From Vagococcus entomophilus (GTDB lineage: Bacteria > Bacillota > Bacilli > Lactobacillales > Vagococcaceae), in assembly GCF_003987595.1 (NCBI RefSeq), contig NZ_NGJZ01000003.1:124001-188000 (forward strand): DNA of 64,000 nt, read 5' to 3'. The notes under the pieces were generated by a model. The model saw only the letters and a program-made list of their open reading frames with translations. It was not told the origin of the DNA and did not search any database. A program made the position numbers and the translations under genes. Shown one piece after another: positions 17,938-27,433 of this stretch. The stretch's first letter is position 1, and each line of letters begins with the position of its first letter.

Positions 17938-19224
17938 TTAGTTATCAGAATTAGAGGTTAGCGTTTCTGGATTTTTCATTTGCCACTCTTTAGATAAATA
18001 ATACGATTTGATTGTGTATTGAGGCGTAGTCTTTGCCTTTTGACTAAGAAATGGATTGATTTGTTTGTCTAATGTCAACCAGCCACGCCAGCCTAAATGA
18101 ATCGTATCATTCATAAAGTATTTTGAATCCTTATACTGGTGTAAATCAGCGACGTTATTAAACCCTTGGTCATTTAGCTGTGTTTTAATTTTAGTTGCAA
18201 ATTGATCCAGCATCTCTTGCGAAAGTCCCGTATAATCAGACCACTTCCCATTCACTGGAGGGATAACGAATAACACATCCATTTTTAACTTAGCAAACTC
18301 ATCTAATACTAATTGAAAATCTGCAAATTCTTTAGAGTAGCGATAGTCATAGTCCGCTTGAGAATTTTTCAAAGAATTTTCAATTGGTTCAATCCGTTTC
18401 GAATAGAAGCTATTATTTAGCTCGTAAGGATTGTTGTTTGCTAGTTTTTTCCCTTGAGCATACGCTAACATATCTAACTTATCAAAATTATACGTAGTAG
18501 GTAAAGCCTTCATAGATTTCCGAATTTCGTTTTGCTTGCTAATTAAGCCTAAGCGGCCAAACAAGTCATCTTCACGACTGAAGATGTTCAGCTTTAGCGC
18601 ACATTCATCCTTTTGGCTTTCCGTTAGCTCTTCTCCGTTTTTCACTTGCTCCATCATTGTCTTTAGCGATGTATCTTGATTTACGCTAGAAAACGTTAGC
18701 AGTCTTTCTGCGTAATAAGAAGCATTTTTATCCACCTGTTTTAGATTTAATAACCATTGATAGGTTTGTAATGGCGAAAAGTAAAGCGAAAACATTTCTT
18801 TTTTTATGCCTTTTTTTACAAACCATTGTGGTGAAATGACAAAAACCGCTTTTTTCCCTTTCAGCTCTGAGCCCATAGAGCTAAGCATCGAAAATTGGGA
18901 CAATGACTGCGTACCCGCAGCCCCTAATAAGAAGGGGCGATAATTTCTGTGATACTTTTGCGCCAAGACAGACGGGTGAAACGAGTCAATCCGACTCAAT
19001 TCTGATGAGCCGAAAAATGGCACATATTTTTCACTTTGCATAGCTTCATTTTTTATAATATTTCCTTTAATCACATTAATAGACATCGATGTAGCAGCTT
19101 TTTCTAGTGTATCAGAACTAACTGTGTTTCCAATTTTTGTTGGAGAAAACAAGATAATCACTAGAATGACCACAGCCAGCACAAACGGTCCTAATGCACT
19201 AAAGATTTTTTTAGCAAAACTCAT
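17938..19224 (-). CDS. dltD: D-alanine transfer protein DltD
   Basis: DltD completes D-alanylation of teichoic acids on the outer face of the membrane. The 428-residue protein begins with a single membrane anchor ([19 protein letters not shown]) and has an extracytoplasmic SGNH-like domain. The catalytic Ser is in [11 protein letters not shown], and the partner Asp/His lies in [11 protein letters not shown] near the C-terminus. It overlaps dltC by 4 bp. Loss of the D-Ala ester positive charge increases sensitivity to cationic peptides, consistent with the nearby Bce-type system. Confidence 0.95.
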   Translation of the reverse strand: MSFAKKIFSALGPFVLAVVILVIILFSPTKIGNTVSSDTLEKAATSMSINVIKGNIIKNEAMQSEKYVPFFGSSELSRIDSFHPSVLAQKYHRNYRPFLLGAAGTQSLSQFSMLSSMGSELKGKKAVFVISPQWFVKKGIKKEMFSLYFSPLQTYQWLLNLKQVDKNASYYAERLLTFSSVNQDTSLKTMMEQVKNGEELTESQKDECALKLNIFSREDDLFGRLGLISKQNEIRKSMKALPTTYNFDKLDMLAYAQGKKLANNNPYELNNSFYSKRIEPIENSLKNSQADYDYRYSKEFADFQLVLDEFAKLKMDVLFVIPPVNGKWSDYTGLSQEMLDQFATKIKTQLNDQGFNNVADLHQYKDSKYFMNDTIHLGWRGWLTLDKQINPFLSQKAKTTPQYTIKSYYLSKEWQMKNPETLTSNSDN

Positions 19225-19460
19225 GATTGTAAAGCTTCAACTTGGTTGATAATTTTTTGTGGTGTTGCCCACTCTACGCGGTCAAATTCTGAGACAGGCA
19301 CATTAACTTCGCACTTGCTTTCAAGTTCAATTAAAAGTTGAACGGTTCCAAGGGAATCCAGTAACCCTTCTTCAAAAATGTCTACATCTAAATTATCTTT
19401 CACTTCATCTGTTCCAGTAAGTTCTTCTAATATGTCTAATACGATTTCTTTTGTGTTCAT
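19221..19460 (-). CDS. dltC: D-alanyl carrier protein DltC
   Basis: DltC is a 79-residue acyl-carrier-type protein. Its phosphopantetheine serine is in [14 protein letters not shown] at about residue 37. DltA loads D-alanine on it and DltB/DltD pass it to the cell surface. The start is taken as ATG 19460 ([11 protein letters not shown]), nine nt after AAAGG; TTG 19469 is the upstream alternative. It lies 28 bp after dltB. Confidence 0.95.
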   Translation of the reverse strand: MNTKEIVLDILEELTGTDEVKDNLDVDIFEEGLLDSLGTVQLLIELESKCEVNVPVSEFDRVEWATPQKIINQVEALQS

Positions 19461-19488
19461 TTGGCTCAACCTTTCTTTTATCCATAAA

Positions 19489-20691
19489 TTATCTCATTGG
19501 AAATCCAATCAACGTTCCTATAAATCCTGAAAAAATCAAAAAACTAAAACAAACAGCATGGAACGTAATAAAAATAGCAAATGCCTGTGTAAACTTATTA
19601 CTTGGAATTTGTTCTTTGTGTTTTTTCTTAAATCGTAACCAAGCATCATTGATGCAAATCAGTAGCGCATGGTACAAACCATATACAATATAATACCACG
19701 TTAGCCCATGCCAAACACCCATCAATAAGAATAAGGCAAAGTACCCTACGTTAGAGGTCGTGATCCGACTCTTAAATACTTTTTTCTTCATAAGAGTAAA
19801 CATCAAGCGCATATACACATAATCTCTAAACCAAAAAGAAAGTGACATGTGCCATCTATTCCAAAATTCTTTAATATTTGGGCTTAAAAACGGCTTATTG
19901 AAGTTAATAGGTGTCTCATAACCCATCAAGTAGCTTGTTCCTACTGCAAATAAACTATACCCTGCAAAATCAAAAAATAGATACAAACTATAAACATACA
20001 TGTAAGCTAAAACACCTAGTGAAACACCACCTTGATTGATGGCAAACTCTTTGACATACGGCAAGAGCTGGGCGCCTAAAATGTAGCCTAATATATATTT
20101 GTACAGGCATCCTAGGAAAATATTGTGGATTCCTTTGCTTAACAGTTCAAAATATTTATTTTGAGTGGGAGCAGTTGTCAACTCTTTTTCAAAGCGACGG
20201 TACCGATCAATCGGCCCCGAAGAAATTGTTGGAAAAAAGATTAAAAATTGAATGTAACGTCCAATATGAAATTCCTTGATAATTCCATCACGAATCTCCA
20301 TAATCATTTGCACTGCTTTAAATGTCAGATATGAAATGCCCAAAAACCCAATAAATGTTGGATTAATTTGCCAAATAGGTGCAACCTTTACAATAACTAA
20401 TGGTGCAATCCCAGCAAGCACTGTACCATAAAAGACCCAAGAATTATTTTTCTTTTGCCTATAGCGGAAATACGCCGCTCCAAGTAGCACTTGCCAAACA
20501 ACATATAAAATAATCGCAATTCCTTGGAAACGATTCACTCCGCCAAAACTAATGTAAAGAAAGAAGAGTGTCACTAAATTTTGATACCAAATGATCCTTT
20601 TTCCTCTTAATAACTGAATAATAATTGGAATAAACGCAATGGCAATATAGATAAAATAAACAGGTGATTCATAAGGTGTTAAAAATTTCAT
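19489..20691 (-). CDS. dltB: MBOAT family D-alanine transferase DltB
   Basis: DltB is a polytopic O-acyltransferase of the MBOAT family that moves D-alanine from DltC across the membrane. The 400-residue protein carries the MBOAT signature region [19 protein letters not shown] and the catalytic His in [16 protein letters not shown]. About a dozen hydrophobic segments are visible. It overlaps dltA by 4 bp, as in other dlt operons. Confidence 0.95.
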   Translation of the reverse strand: MKFLTPYESPVYFIYIAIAFIPIIIQLLRGKRIIWYQNLVTLFFLYISFGGVNRFQGIAIILYVVWQVLLGAAYFRYRQKKNNSWVFYGTVLAGIAPLVIVKVAPIWQINPTFIGFLGISYLTFKAVQMIMEIRDGIIKEFHIGRYIQFLIFFPTISSGPIDRYRRFEKELTTAPTQNKYFELLSKGIHNIFLGCLYKYILGYILGAQLLPYVKEFAINQGGVSLGVLAYMYVYSLYLFFDFAGYSLFAVGTSYLMGYETPINFNKPFLSPNIKEFWNRWHMSLSFWFRDYVYMRLMFTLMKKKVFKSRITTSNVGYFALFLLMGVWHGLTWYYIVYGLYHALLICINDAWLRFKKKHKEQIPSNKFTQAFAIFITFHAVCFSFLIFSGFIGTLIGFPMR

Positions 20692-22217
20692 CCAGAATTC
20701 ACCTCATTGATCAAACCTTTACGATCAATTTTGCCATTTTGAGTCATTGGCAAACTTTCTACATAAACAAATTTTTGAGGAATCATATAGTCCATAACTG
20801 TTTCAAGTAACTCCGCTTTTATGGCTTTTGTCAATTGATAGTCTTTTTCAAAAGAATTAGCATGTGGTACTACAAATGCAACTAGTTGTTGTACTTTATG
20901 TTCCTGATACTTTGGTACGACCACCGCTGCTTTTACATAGGATACTTCTGCCAAGTGATGATCGACGTCTTCCAACTCAATGCGGTACCCATGTAGTTTG
21001 ACTTGAAAGTCCATTCTTCCTTTGTAGTAAAGCAGCTCTTCTTTTAATACTCCCGCATCACCAGTCCGGTATGCAGGTTGTCCGTCCAAGCTAAAGAATG
21101 CTTCCGCTGTTTTTTTGGGGTTGTTAAGATAACCTTTTGAAACACTTGGACCAGAAATAATAATTTCACCAATTTCGCCTTCTGGAAGTAGCTCTCCTGC
21201 TTCACTCATAATCGAAATCTTTGTATCACTTTTAACTTTTCCGATAGGTAAGCGACTATTTTCTTCCAAGACAGAAGGGGTAATTTTAACAGAAGTAACC
21301 GCTACGGTGGCTTCTGTCGGACCATACGTATTATAAATTTGAGCTTTCGGGAAACGATTTAACAGCTTTTCAGCCGTAGTTGGAGTTAATTCTTCCCCAC
21401 AAAATAGAAAGTGGGTGATTGAAGTCATAGTTTCACCACTAAAGCGTGGATCCATCAAACAAATATCCGCAAAAGAAGGGGTTGAAACCCACACATTGAG
21501 ATTCAACTCCGGTAACACTGTAAATAATTGCTTAAAATCATTGATTACTGATTTTTCTAATGGAGCTAAAGACCCGCCTGATAAAAGCGCTGGATATACA
21601 TCCATCACGGATAAATCAAACGAATATGGTGCTTGGGATAAAAATCTTGCTGCTCTAGGCAAATGAAAATCTGCTAGCATCCAATGGGTATAACTTCCAA
21701 GATTATCATGGCTAATTTGTACGCCTTTAGGAACACCTGTTGTCCCTGAAGTGAAAATAATATAAAAATTTCCTTCTTTTTTTACATAATGCTCTGATCC
21801 CCATTCATTTGGACCTTGCGTCATTTTTTTAATGGCTGTTCGAGTGAAAATATTTTTTCGTTCTTTTCTTAACGGCCATTCTTCTAGTGACAGGATGGCA
21901 GAATAGTCTGCTGCTTTGGCAATCAGCTCCACTCTATCAGACGGTGTGTGTGCATCAATTGGGATGTACGCATGTCCGGATTTGACACATCCAAGAAAAC
22001 AAATCAACATTTCAAACTCTAATCCACCAAAAACAATCACTGGATTTTTATCTGGACATTGCTCATGTAGTTTTCTTGCCACAGCATCAGAACAATCTTT
22101 CAGCTCTCTATAAGTATAGCTTCGCTCATTGTTTTCAAAACAGATACGATTTGGATCCGTAATCGCCCAATAATCAATCTGTTCAATGATTGAATTATTC
22201 TTCATACATTTTCTCAT
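20688..22217 (-). CDS. dltA: D-alanine--poly(phosphoribitol) ligase DltA
   Basis: DltA is a cytosolic adenylating enzyme that activates D-alanine and loads DltC. The ATP-binding P-loop FTSGTTGVPKGVQISH, the A5-type YNTYGPTEATVAVTS, the YRTGDAG motif and the C-terminal catalytic lysine in MTQNGKIDRK identify an AMP-forming ligase of DltA type. It is 509 residues long. The start is ATG 22217, seven nt after GGAG. A second Met (22205) fits some homologues' N-termini but has no own ribosome site. It lies 11 bp after dltX. Confidence 0.95.
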   Translation of the reverse strand: MRKCMKNNSIIEQIDYWAITDPNRICFENNERSYTYRELKDCSDAVARKLHEQCPDKNPVIVFGGLEFEMLICFLGCVKSGHAYIPIDAHTPSDRVELIAKAADYSAILSLEEWPLRKERKNIFTRTAIKKMTQGPNEWGSEHYVKKEGNFYIIFTSGTTGVPKGVQISHDNLGSYTHWMLADFHLPRAARFLSQAPYSFDLSVMDVYPALLSGGSLAPLEKSVINDFKQLFTVLPELNLNVWVSTPSFADICLMDPRFSGETMTSITHFLFCGEELTPTTAEKLLNRFPKAQIYNTYGPTEATVAVTSVKITPSVLEENSRLPIGKVKSDTKISIMSEAGELLPEGEIGEIIISGPSVSKGYLNNPKKTAEAFFSLDGQPAYRTGDAGVLKEELLYYKGRMDFQVKLHGYRIELEDVDHHLAEVSYVKAAVVVPKYQEHKVQQLVAFVVPHANSFEKDYQLTKAIKAELLETVMDYMIPQKFVYVESLPMTQNGKIDRKGLINEVNSG

Positions 22218-22228
22218 ATTTTTACTCC

Positions 22229-22378
22229 TTAAAATTCATTGTAAATAAATTTAGACCCACCTACATGGCTAAAATGATAGAGATAAACTAGGGCTAGTAA
22301 TATAACTAGATAAAAGACTGTTTTTCCGGCAAAGCCTCCCCAGAATACTAGTTTGTCATTTTTTAGTAATTTTTTCAT
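22229..22378 (-). CDS. dltX: Teichoic acid D-Ala incorporation-associated protein DltX
   Basis: This 49-residue membrane peptide is the first gene of dltXABCD. It has a lysine-rich N-terminus, one membrane helix (TVFYLVILLALVYLYHF) and the conserved C-terminus GGSKFIYNEF that marks DltX. DltX is known from related bacteria to be needed for D-alanylation; its exact role is debated. It starts at ATG 22378 behind AGGGGGATC and is followed by dltA after 11 bp. Confidence 0.92.
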   Translation of the reverse strand: MKKLLKNDKLVFWGGFAGKTVFYLVILLALVYLYHFSHVGGSKFIYNEF

Positions 22379-22487
22379 TTTCAAGATCCCCCTATCTTTA
22401 AAATGTTCATCTAAATTCTACCTTATTGTCTTAGCTTTATAACTAGGACTTACGACGTATTTTTTCTCTTTCTCATTGAATAACCTT

Positions 22488-22561
22488 ATTATAAACGTCT
22501 ACAAAGCTCTTCTCTACAACAATTACTTACAATTTTCCACTCTCATCTAACAGTTTTGTCA
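22488..22561 (-). promoter_or_regulatory. dlt promoter with BceR-type operator
   Basis: Read on the minus strand: TGACAAAACTGTTA (22548-22561), a TNACA-N4-TGTNA box, then TTGTAA (22527-22532), 33 bp, then TATAAT (22488-22493). There is no good -35 at the usual distance, as expected for an activator-dependent promoter. The promoter of the neighbouring Bce-type transporter has the same elements with the same 33-bp spacing and shares the 10-bp core ACAAAACTGT on the opposite strand. Regulation by the adjacent response regulator is inferred. Confidence 0.7.
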
Positions 22562-22610
22562 CATAAAGCCTTTTCACACAAAATTAGCGCATAAACTTTC
22601 ATTTAATACG

Positions 22611-24674
22611 CTAATTTTTCTCAATAATACTGACGTACATCCGAACTGTAACAAAGTAATACAAGGTATATAAGACAAGCAGCAACCCACAGGATAAGTA
22701 TACAAGCATATAACTAATAGTTGGATAGAGCATCGTGAGTAATTTTAGAGCAAATACCGCATCTAAAACAGCAATAACCATCGGTGCAAAGAATATAACC
22801 AGCATCTGCTGTGAAATACTTCTTTTAATGATTTTATTTGAGACACCTAGCTTCCTCAATACTTGATAGGTCTCCCTTTCTTCCTCAGCCTCTGAAAGCT
22901 GTTTCAGCATAATAATTGTTGCTGTTGCTATCATGAATACAATCCCTAAGAACAACGAAATATATACCAAAATTCCACTACTAGACTGCATGCTTCTAAG
23001 CGTAGGATAACGTATTCGGTAGCTAGAACGCGTGTACACTGTTCCCTTAACCGTATTTAATTCATTTTTTGTCCCACTTTGAATGTTCCCCACGACCTGT
23101 TTGTCTTTTATCTGTAATGTAGAAACAAGACTAACTTGTTGATTAGAAATGGTGTCTGTAATCTTCTTCACCAAGTCTCGACTATGGTTTTCGTCTGTTA
23201 TATTAAATTGAGTTAAGCTAAAAGCATTTGCTCCATTCAAATGTGTGTAAAGAGCATCACTCACGACAAACACAGAATTGCTAAATCCCAAAAATTCTGA
23301 GTCAAACAAAAAGTTTTGCTGTGTATCACTTCTTTTGATCTCTATAGGATGCTGGTCCATTATTTGTACTGTTTCGTCCGTACTGATATTTTTAATTTTG
23401 GTAAAAGCTCTAGGGAGATTGGTCAACTCCACAAAGTGATTCCATTGCTTCAAATGAATGGTTCTTAATTTTTTTTTCCCTCGTTTGGCCTGATTGTAAT
23501 TAGACTCGGATATCACGGATACCAATGAATTGCTATCCCCAAATATATTAGAATTCACAGTCACTCCTGCTACTTTAAGTTTAAGCGTACTTACCTCTTC
23601 AATATCGTGAGCAACTTCCATTCCCGTGATGACTTTTTCCACTTTGGGATACAGATTGGAAGAAACCGTATAGGCAGTTGGTGCAGCCATTTCGACCTGT
23701 GTAATCCCGTAGCTATAAGCCGCTGCGGAGGTTCCAATGTACGTCAAAGCAGTCCCACAAAGCGTGGCAATCGTTGCCAAGGTTGTAGCATTTTTACGCA
23801 GATGAACTTTCATATTGCTGATGCTAATCATAGCTAAATTACTGTAATAAATTGACGATATATTTTCAAAGATCTCCAAGATAATCCGAATAAAATTGTG
23901 AAAAAATAGGTAGGTTCCTAGCACACATGCACTCAGAATATAGATTGGAACACCAATCATAAAGAAAACTGCTTGATTGTCATCTTGAATCATAAATACA
24001 AGTTGAAAAAAATTGTTTGCAATAAGATACCCTGAAATAAGCAACAAAACACCTAAAATCCCAAAAAACCAGGTGAAAAAGCCAATCTTTTTATAGCGAT
24101 TTTTACTTTTTTCTCCGTGAAACAATCCTACCAGTTTATTTTTATAAACCGTTCGAACATTTTTCATTGAAACCAATACTAAAATAGTCAAAAAAATGAG
24201 GCACGTACGCAGAATTGCTATAGGAGAAAACAAGATTCCCCCGGCTATCTCTAGATTCATCGATTTAATCAGAACCATTGAAAATAGCTTTGAAAATAAA
24301 ATTCCCATAAGCAAGCCTATGCCCAAACTGGCTAAGCCAATCACAAAATTTTCAAAGAAAAAGAGCAAGCCAATTTGGAGCTTTCGCATTCCAAGTATCT
24401 GGTACAACCCCATTTCTTTGCGCCTTTGCTTCATAAAAAAGTTGTTTGCGGTAATCATAAAAACAATAATAAACAGAATAATGATAATCAATGAACTTTT
24501 GAGCGCAGAACCAATTCGTTGATCCGCAATGGACTTGTTCACAAGATGCTTGTCCACACTCATCGCCGCAAAACTATAATAAACCATTACTGAAAAAGAC
24601 ATGCTTGCAAGATAAAGAATATAAGCTCTTGATTTAGATCGAATGTTTTTCTTTGCTAAATCAAATAATCTCAT
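22611..24674 (-). CDS. Bce-type (peptide-7 exporter) ABC transporter permease
   Basis: This 687-residue permease is of the BceB/VraG/AnrB type. It has four membrane segments in the N-terminal half, with FtsX-like blocks. A large extracellular domain spans about residues 300-560, and further membrane segments follow to the C-terminus. Such permeases bind or free antimicrobial peptides (bacitracin, nisin and similar) and signal flux to a partner histidine kinase. The start is ATG 24674 (MRLFDLAKKNIRSKSRAYILYL), with GAGGAGGAG upstream; it overlaps the ATPase gene by 14 bp. The substrate is unknown. The two-component system encoded divergently is its likely sensor partner. Confidence 0.9.
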   Translation of the reverse strand: MRLFDLAKKNIRSKSRAYILYLASMSFSVMVYYSFAAMSVDKHLVNKSIADQRIGSALKSSLIIIILFIIVFMITANNFFMKQRRKEMGLYQILGMRKLQIGLLFFFENFVIGLASLGIGLLMGILFSKLFSMVLIKSMNLEIAGGILFSPIAILRTCLIFLTILVLVSMKNVRTVYKNKLVGLFHGEKSKNRYKKIGFFTWFFGILGVLLLISGYLIANNFFQLVFMIQDDNQAVFFMIGVPIYILSACVLGTYLFFHNFIRIILEIFENISSIYYSNLAMISISNMKVHLRKNATTLATIATLCGTALTYIGTSAAAYSYGITQVEMAAPTAYTVSSNLYPKVEKVITGMEVAHDIEEVSTLKLKVAGVTVNSNIFGDSNSLVSVISESNYNQAKRGKKKLRTIHLKQWNHFVELTNLPRAFTKIKNISTDETVQIMDQHPIEIKRSDTQQNFLFDSEFLGFSNSVFVVSDALYTHLNGANAFSLTQFNITDENHSRDLVKKITDTISNQQVSLVSTLQIKDKQVVGNIQSGTKNELNTVKGTVYTRSSYRIRYPTLRSMQSSSGILVYISLFLGIVFMIATATIIMLKQLSEAEEERETYQVLRKLGVSNKIIKRSISQQMLVIFFAPMVIAVLDAVFALKLLTMLYPTISYMLVYLSCGLLLVLYTLYYFVTVRMYVSIIEKN

Positions 24675-25428
24675 GTTCGACTCCTCCTCCAATTGCCGCT
24701 TGCATTTCAATAATTTTCGCAAAAAACTCTTTGCGTGTCCCATTTCTGACAATTTCAGAGAAAATCTCTCCATCTTTTATAAACAAAATCCGCTGACAAT
24801 AGCTTGCTGTAAAAGCATCATGCGTCACCATTGCAATGGTCACTTGCTCTTCTTGATTCATCTTGACCAAATGTTGTAGGAGCTCTGTCGCAGATTTTGA
24901 ATCAAGAGATCCTGTTGGTTCATCTGCAAAAATCAGCTGTGGATGAACAATGAGTGCCCTAGCTGCTGCGACTCTTTGTCTTTGTCCCACCGAGATTTCT
25001 TCCGGAAATTTTTTCAACAAATGATGAATACCCAAATTTTTGGTGACGTGCTCTAGACGTTGAAACATCTCTTTACTTTTCTTTCTATCTAGGGCAAGTG
25101 GCAACAAAATATTATCTTGAACATTCAAGGCATCCATCAAATTAAAGTCTTGAAAAATAAACCCTAGTTCTTTTCTCCTGAACTCACTCATCTTGCGGTC
25201 TTTCATCTTGGATAAATCAATCCCACTAATCTTGATACTCCCTGATGTCGGTTTATCAATACTTGACATCAAATTCAGTAACGTCGTCTTTCCCGCACCA
25301 CTTGGTCCCATAATTCCAAGAAAGTCACCCTTATCAACTGTGAACGAAATATTTTCTAGCGCTCGATATTGGCTCACTTTCCGTCCATATATTTTCGATA
25401 TATTTTCTACTTCAATTATTTTTTTCAA
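24661..25428 (-). CDS. Bce-type ABC transporter ATP-binding protein
   Basis: This 255-residue ATPase is of the MacB/BceA type. Walker A is GPSGAGKTTLLN, the Q-loop is GFIFQDFNLMD, Walker B is LIFADEPTGSLD and the H-loop is AMVTHDA. The signature reads EISVGQRQRVAAARAL, so the canonical SGGQ is SVGQ. A C-terminal extension of about 30 residues follows the core. It powers the permease encoded next to it, with overlapping reading frames. The upstream promoter carries a BceR-type box. Confidence 0.92.
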   Translation of the reverse strand: MKKIIEVENISKIYGRKVSQYRALENISFTVDKGDFLGIMGPSGAGKTTLLNLMSSIDKPTSGSIKISGIDLSKMKDRKMSEFRRKELGFIFQDFNLMDALNVQDNILLPLALDRKKSKEMFQRLEHVTKNLGIHHLLKKFPEEISVGQRQRVAAARALIVHPQLIFADEPTGSLDSKSATELLQHLVKMNQEEQVTIAMVTHDAFTASYCQRILFIKDGEIFSEIVRNGTRKEFFAKIIEMQAAIGGGVEHEII

Positions 25429-25456
25429 TTAGGCTTCATCCTCTCCTATCTTATTT

Positions 25457-25529
25457 ATTGTACCAACTTTTTTTCTTAGATAACATGCAAAATACTTACA
25501 ATTTAAATGGTAAGCTTACAAAACTGTCA
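25457..25529 (-). promoter_or_regulatory. Promoter of the Bce-type transporter with BceR-type operator
   Basis: Minus strand: box TGACAGTTTTGTAA (25516-25529), then TTGTAA (25496-25501), 33 bp, then the -10 TACAAT (25457-25462). Layout and spacing are those of the dlt promoter. The stretch TTACAATTTAAATGGTAA next to the box is itself an inverted repeat. The response-regulator gene starts about 100 bp away on the other strand. Confidence 0.7.
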
Positions 25530-25629
25530 CTTTCTATTAAAAAAAAAGACAAAACTTACCAATTGTATTGGTTTTTTCGAGTGAATTTTGTTACGATATC
25601 CATATAATGTCTGGGGGTAGGAGTGAAAA

Positions 25630-26304
25630 ATGTTTAAAATTATGATTGTGGAAGATGAGCAAACCATTCGCGAAGTACTCAGCGAATCGTTACAAAAATG
25701 GAAGTTTGAAACCGTTGAAATTACTGATTTTCAAAATGTTTTAAAAACTTTCGTAAGTGAACAGCCTCACCTAGTATTACTAGATATTAATCTACCTGTT
25801 TTTGATGGTTTTTACTGGTGTCAGCAAATTCGTGAAAGTTCTAAGGTCCCAATTATCTTTATTTCTAGCCGTAATACCAATATGGATATGATTATGGCTA
25901 TGAACATGGGTGGAGATGATTTTATCAACAAACCATTTTCTATCGATATCCTAATTGCCAAAATCAATGCTCTACTAAGAAGGACTTACAATTATATCGA
26001 GCGCTCCAATGAAGTAATGGAACATAATGGTATTTTACTAAATGTTGAAAATAGCAGTATGCAAATCAATGATGAAATTATTGATTTAAGTAAAAATGAA
26101 TACAAACTACTTTTCCATCTTATGAAAAACCATGGCAAAATTTTAAGTCGTGAAAAACTTTTACGCGCCTTGTGGGATGATGAACGTTTCGTAGATGACA
26201 ATACTTTAACAGTAAATATTAACCGTTTAAGGAAAAAAATTGAAAACGCCGGCATCCATAATTATATCGAAACAAAAATCGGCCAAGGATATATTGTGCC
26301 TTAG
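25630..26304 (+). CDS. OmpR-family response regulator (BceR-like)
   Basis: This 224-residue response regulator has a receiver domain (residues 1-115) with acidic residues MIVEDEQ, phospho-Asp in LVLLDINLPVFDG (about residue 52) and Lys in FINKPFS. It is followed by a winged-helix OmpR/PhoB DNA-binding domain (about 125-222). It starts at ATG 25630 behind GGGGGTAGGAG. It lies 15 bp before the histidine kinase gene and divergent from the transporter. By context it is the BceR-like regulator that should bind the boxes before the transporter genes and dltX. Confidence 0.93.
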   Translation: MFKIMIVEDEQTIREVLSESLQKWKFETVEITDFQNVLKTFVSEQPHLVLLDINLPVFDGFYWCQQIRESSKVPIIFISSRNTNMDMIMAMNMGGDDFINKPFSIDILIAKINALLRRTYNYIERSNEVMEHNGILLNVENSSMQINDEIIDLSKNEYKLLFHLMKNHGKILSREKLLRALWDDERFVDDNTLTVNINRLRKKIENAGIHNYIETKIGQGYIVP

Positions 26305-26319
26305 AAAGGAAGCTAAAAA

Positions 26320-27363
26320 ATGTCATTTTTGCACTATTTAAAAGACCAAGCTACTATGATTATTTTTTGGCTAATCTGCATTTTCTTAACGGTCTTAATT
26401 TTCTGGTTAACGCCTGATTTTTCCCTACCATTTACCTCTTTACTCTACATTTTTCTATTACAATTTGCTTTTCTTGTGGCTTTCTTAACTTTTTCTTACA
26501 TAAAACGTTATCCTTGGTGGAAAACTCTTGGAAATGAACAGGTAGAAAAAGAAATTTCTATTTTACCACTCAATGTTGCCGTAACCAATGAACAAAAACT
26601 AGCTCAGCAAACGATCAATGATCTCATAGATAAACATCATAGCAGCTTAGAAACTATTTTACATGCACAACAAGAGCAAAAAGATTTTATTGACAGCTGG
26701 GTCCACGAGATTAAAGTGCCACTCGCAGCAATTCAGCTGATAATTGAAAATATTTCAGATGACATCCCTGAAAAAAATCTATACCAACTTGAAAATGATT
26801 TGCAAAAAATTAATAGTTATGTGGAACAAGTCCTTTATTTTTCTAGGCTAGATAGTTTTTCTAAAGATTATTTAATTCAGGAACACTCTTTAAAATCCAT
26901 CATTTACCCGACCATCAGACAGTCCGCAAACTACTTTATTCAACATCAACTCCATTATTCCGTGTCTGGAGAGGATTATGAGGTGTTAACAGATCCAAAG
27001 TGGCTTGCTTTTATCTTAGAACAAATTATTAGCAATGCTATTAAATATACTGAAGACGGTGGTTCTATTACTTTTGATATCTCAAAAAATGAACGTGGAG
27101 TTTGGCTTGCCATTCAAGATACTGGGATTGGGATCCCCTTAGAGGACCAACGGCGAATTTTTGATAAAGGATTTACTGGTCAAAACGGGCGAAATTTGAA
27201 TCAACATGCGACTGGCTTAGGCTTATATTTAGCAAGAAATTTAGCTGGAAAGCTAGGTCATAGTATCTATGTCGACTCCGAAGTTGGAACAGGAACCACT
27301 ATTCGCATTCTCTTCCCTTTCTTAACTTATTACACCGAGGCAGATGAAGAAAGCTTATTATAG
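26320..27363 (+). CDS. Intramembrane-sensing histidine kinase (BceS-like)
   Basis: This 347-residue kinase has two close N-terminal membrane helices (about 13-33 and 40-62) and almost no extracellular loop, the hallmark of intramembrane-sensing kinases paired with Bce-type transporters. The dimerisation/phosphoacceptor motif is FIDSWVHEIKVPLAA. The ATPase domain shows the N box ISNAIKYT and the G boxes DTGIGI and GLGLYLA. It likely senses via the transporter rather than the drug itself. It starts at ATG 26320 behind AAAGGAAG and ends at a terminator. Confidence 0.93.
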   Translation: MSFLHYLKDQATMIIFWLICIFLTVLIFWLTPDFSLPFTSLLYIFLLQFAFLVAFLTFSYIKRYPWWKTLGNEQVEKEISILPLNVAVTNEQKLAQQTINDLIDKHHSSLETILHAQQEQKDFIDSWVHEIKVPLAAIQLIIENISDDIPEKNLYQLENDLQKINSYVEQVLYFSRLDSFSKDYLIQEHSLKSIIYPTIRQSANYFIQHQLHYSVSGEDYEVLTDPKWLAFILEQIISNAIKYTEDGGSITFDISKNERGVWLAIQDTGIGIPLEDQRRIFDKGFTGQNGRNLNQHATGLGLYLARNLAGKLGHSIYVDSEVGTGTTIRILFPFLTYYTEADEESLL

Positions 27364-27387
27364 ACGTTATTCTCCAATAAAGCAGTA

Positions 27388-27433
27388 AAGACTTGAAAAA
27401 AACTAGTCATTCGTTTTTTTCAAGTCTTTTTTT
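27388..27433. terminator. Bidirectional terminator between the kinase and nrdG
   Basis: AAGACTTGAAAAAAA pairs with TTTTTTTCAAGTCTT around an 11-nt loop, followed by TTTTTT. It serves two convergent genes. Confidence 0.88.
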
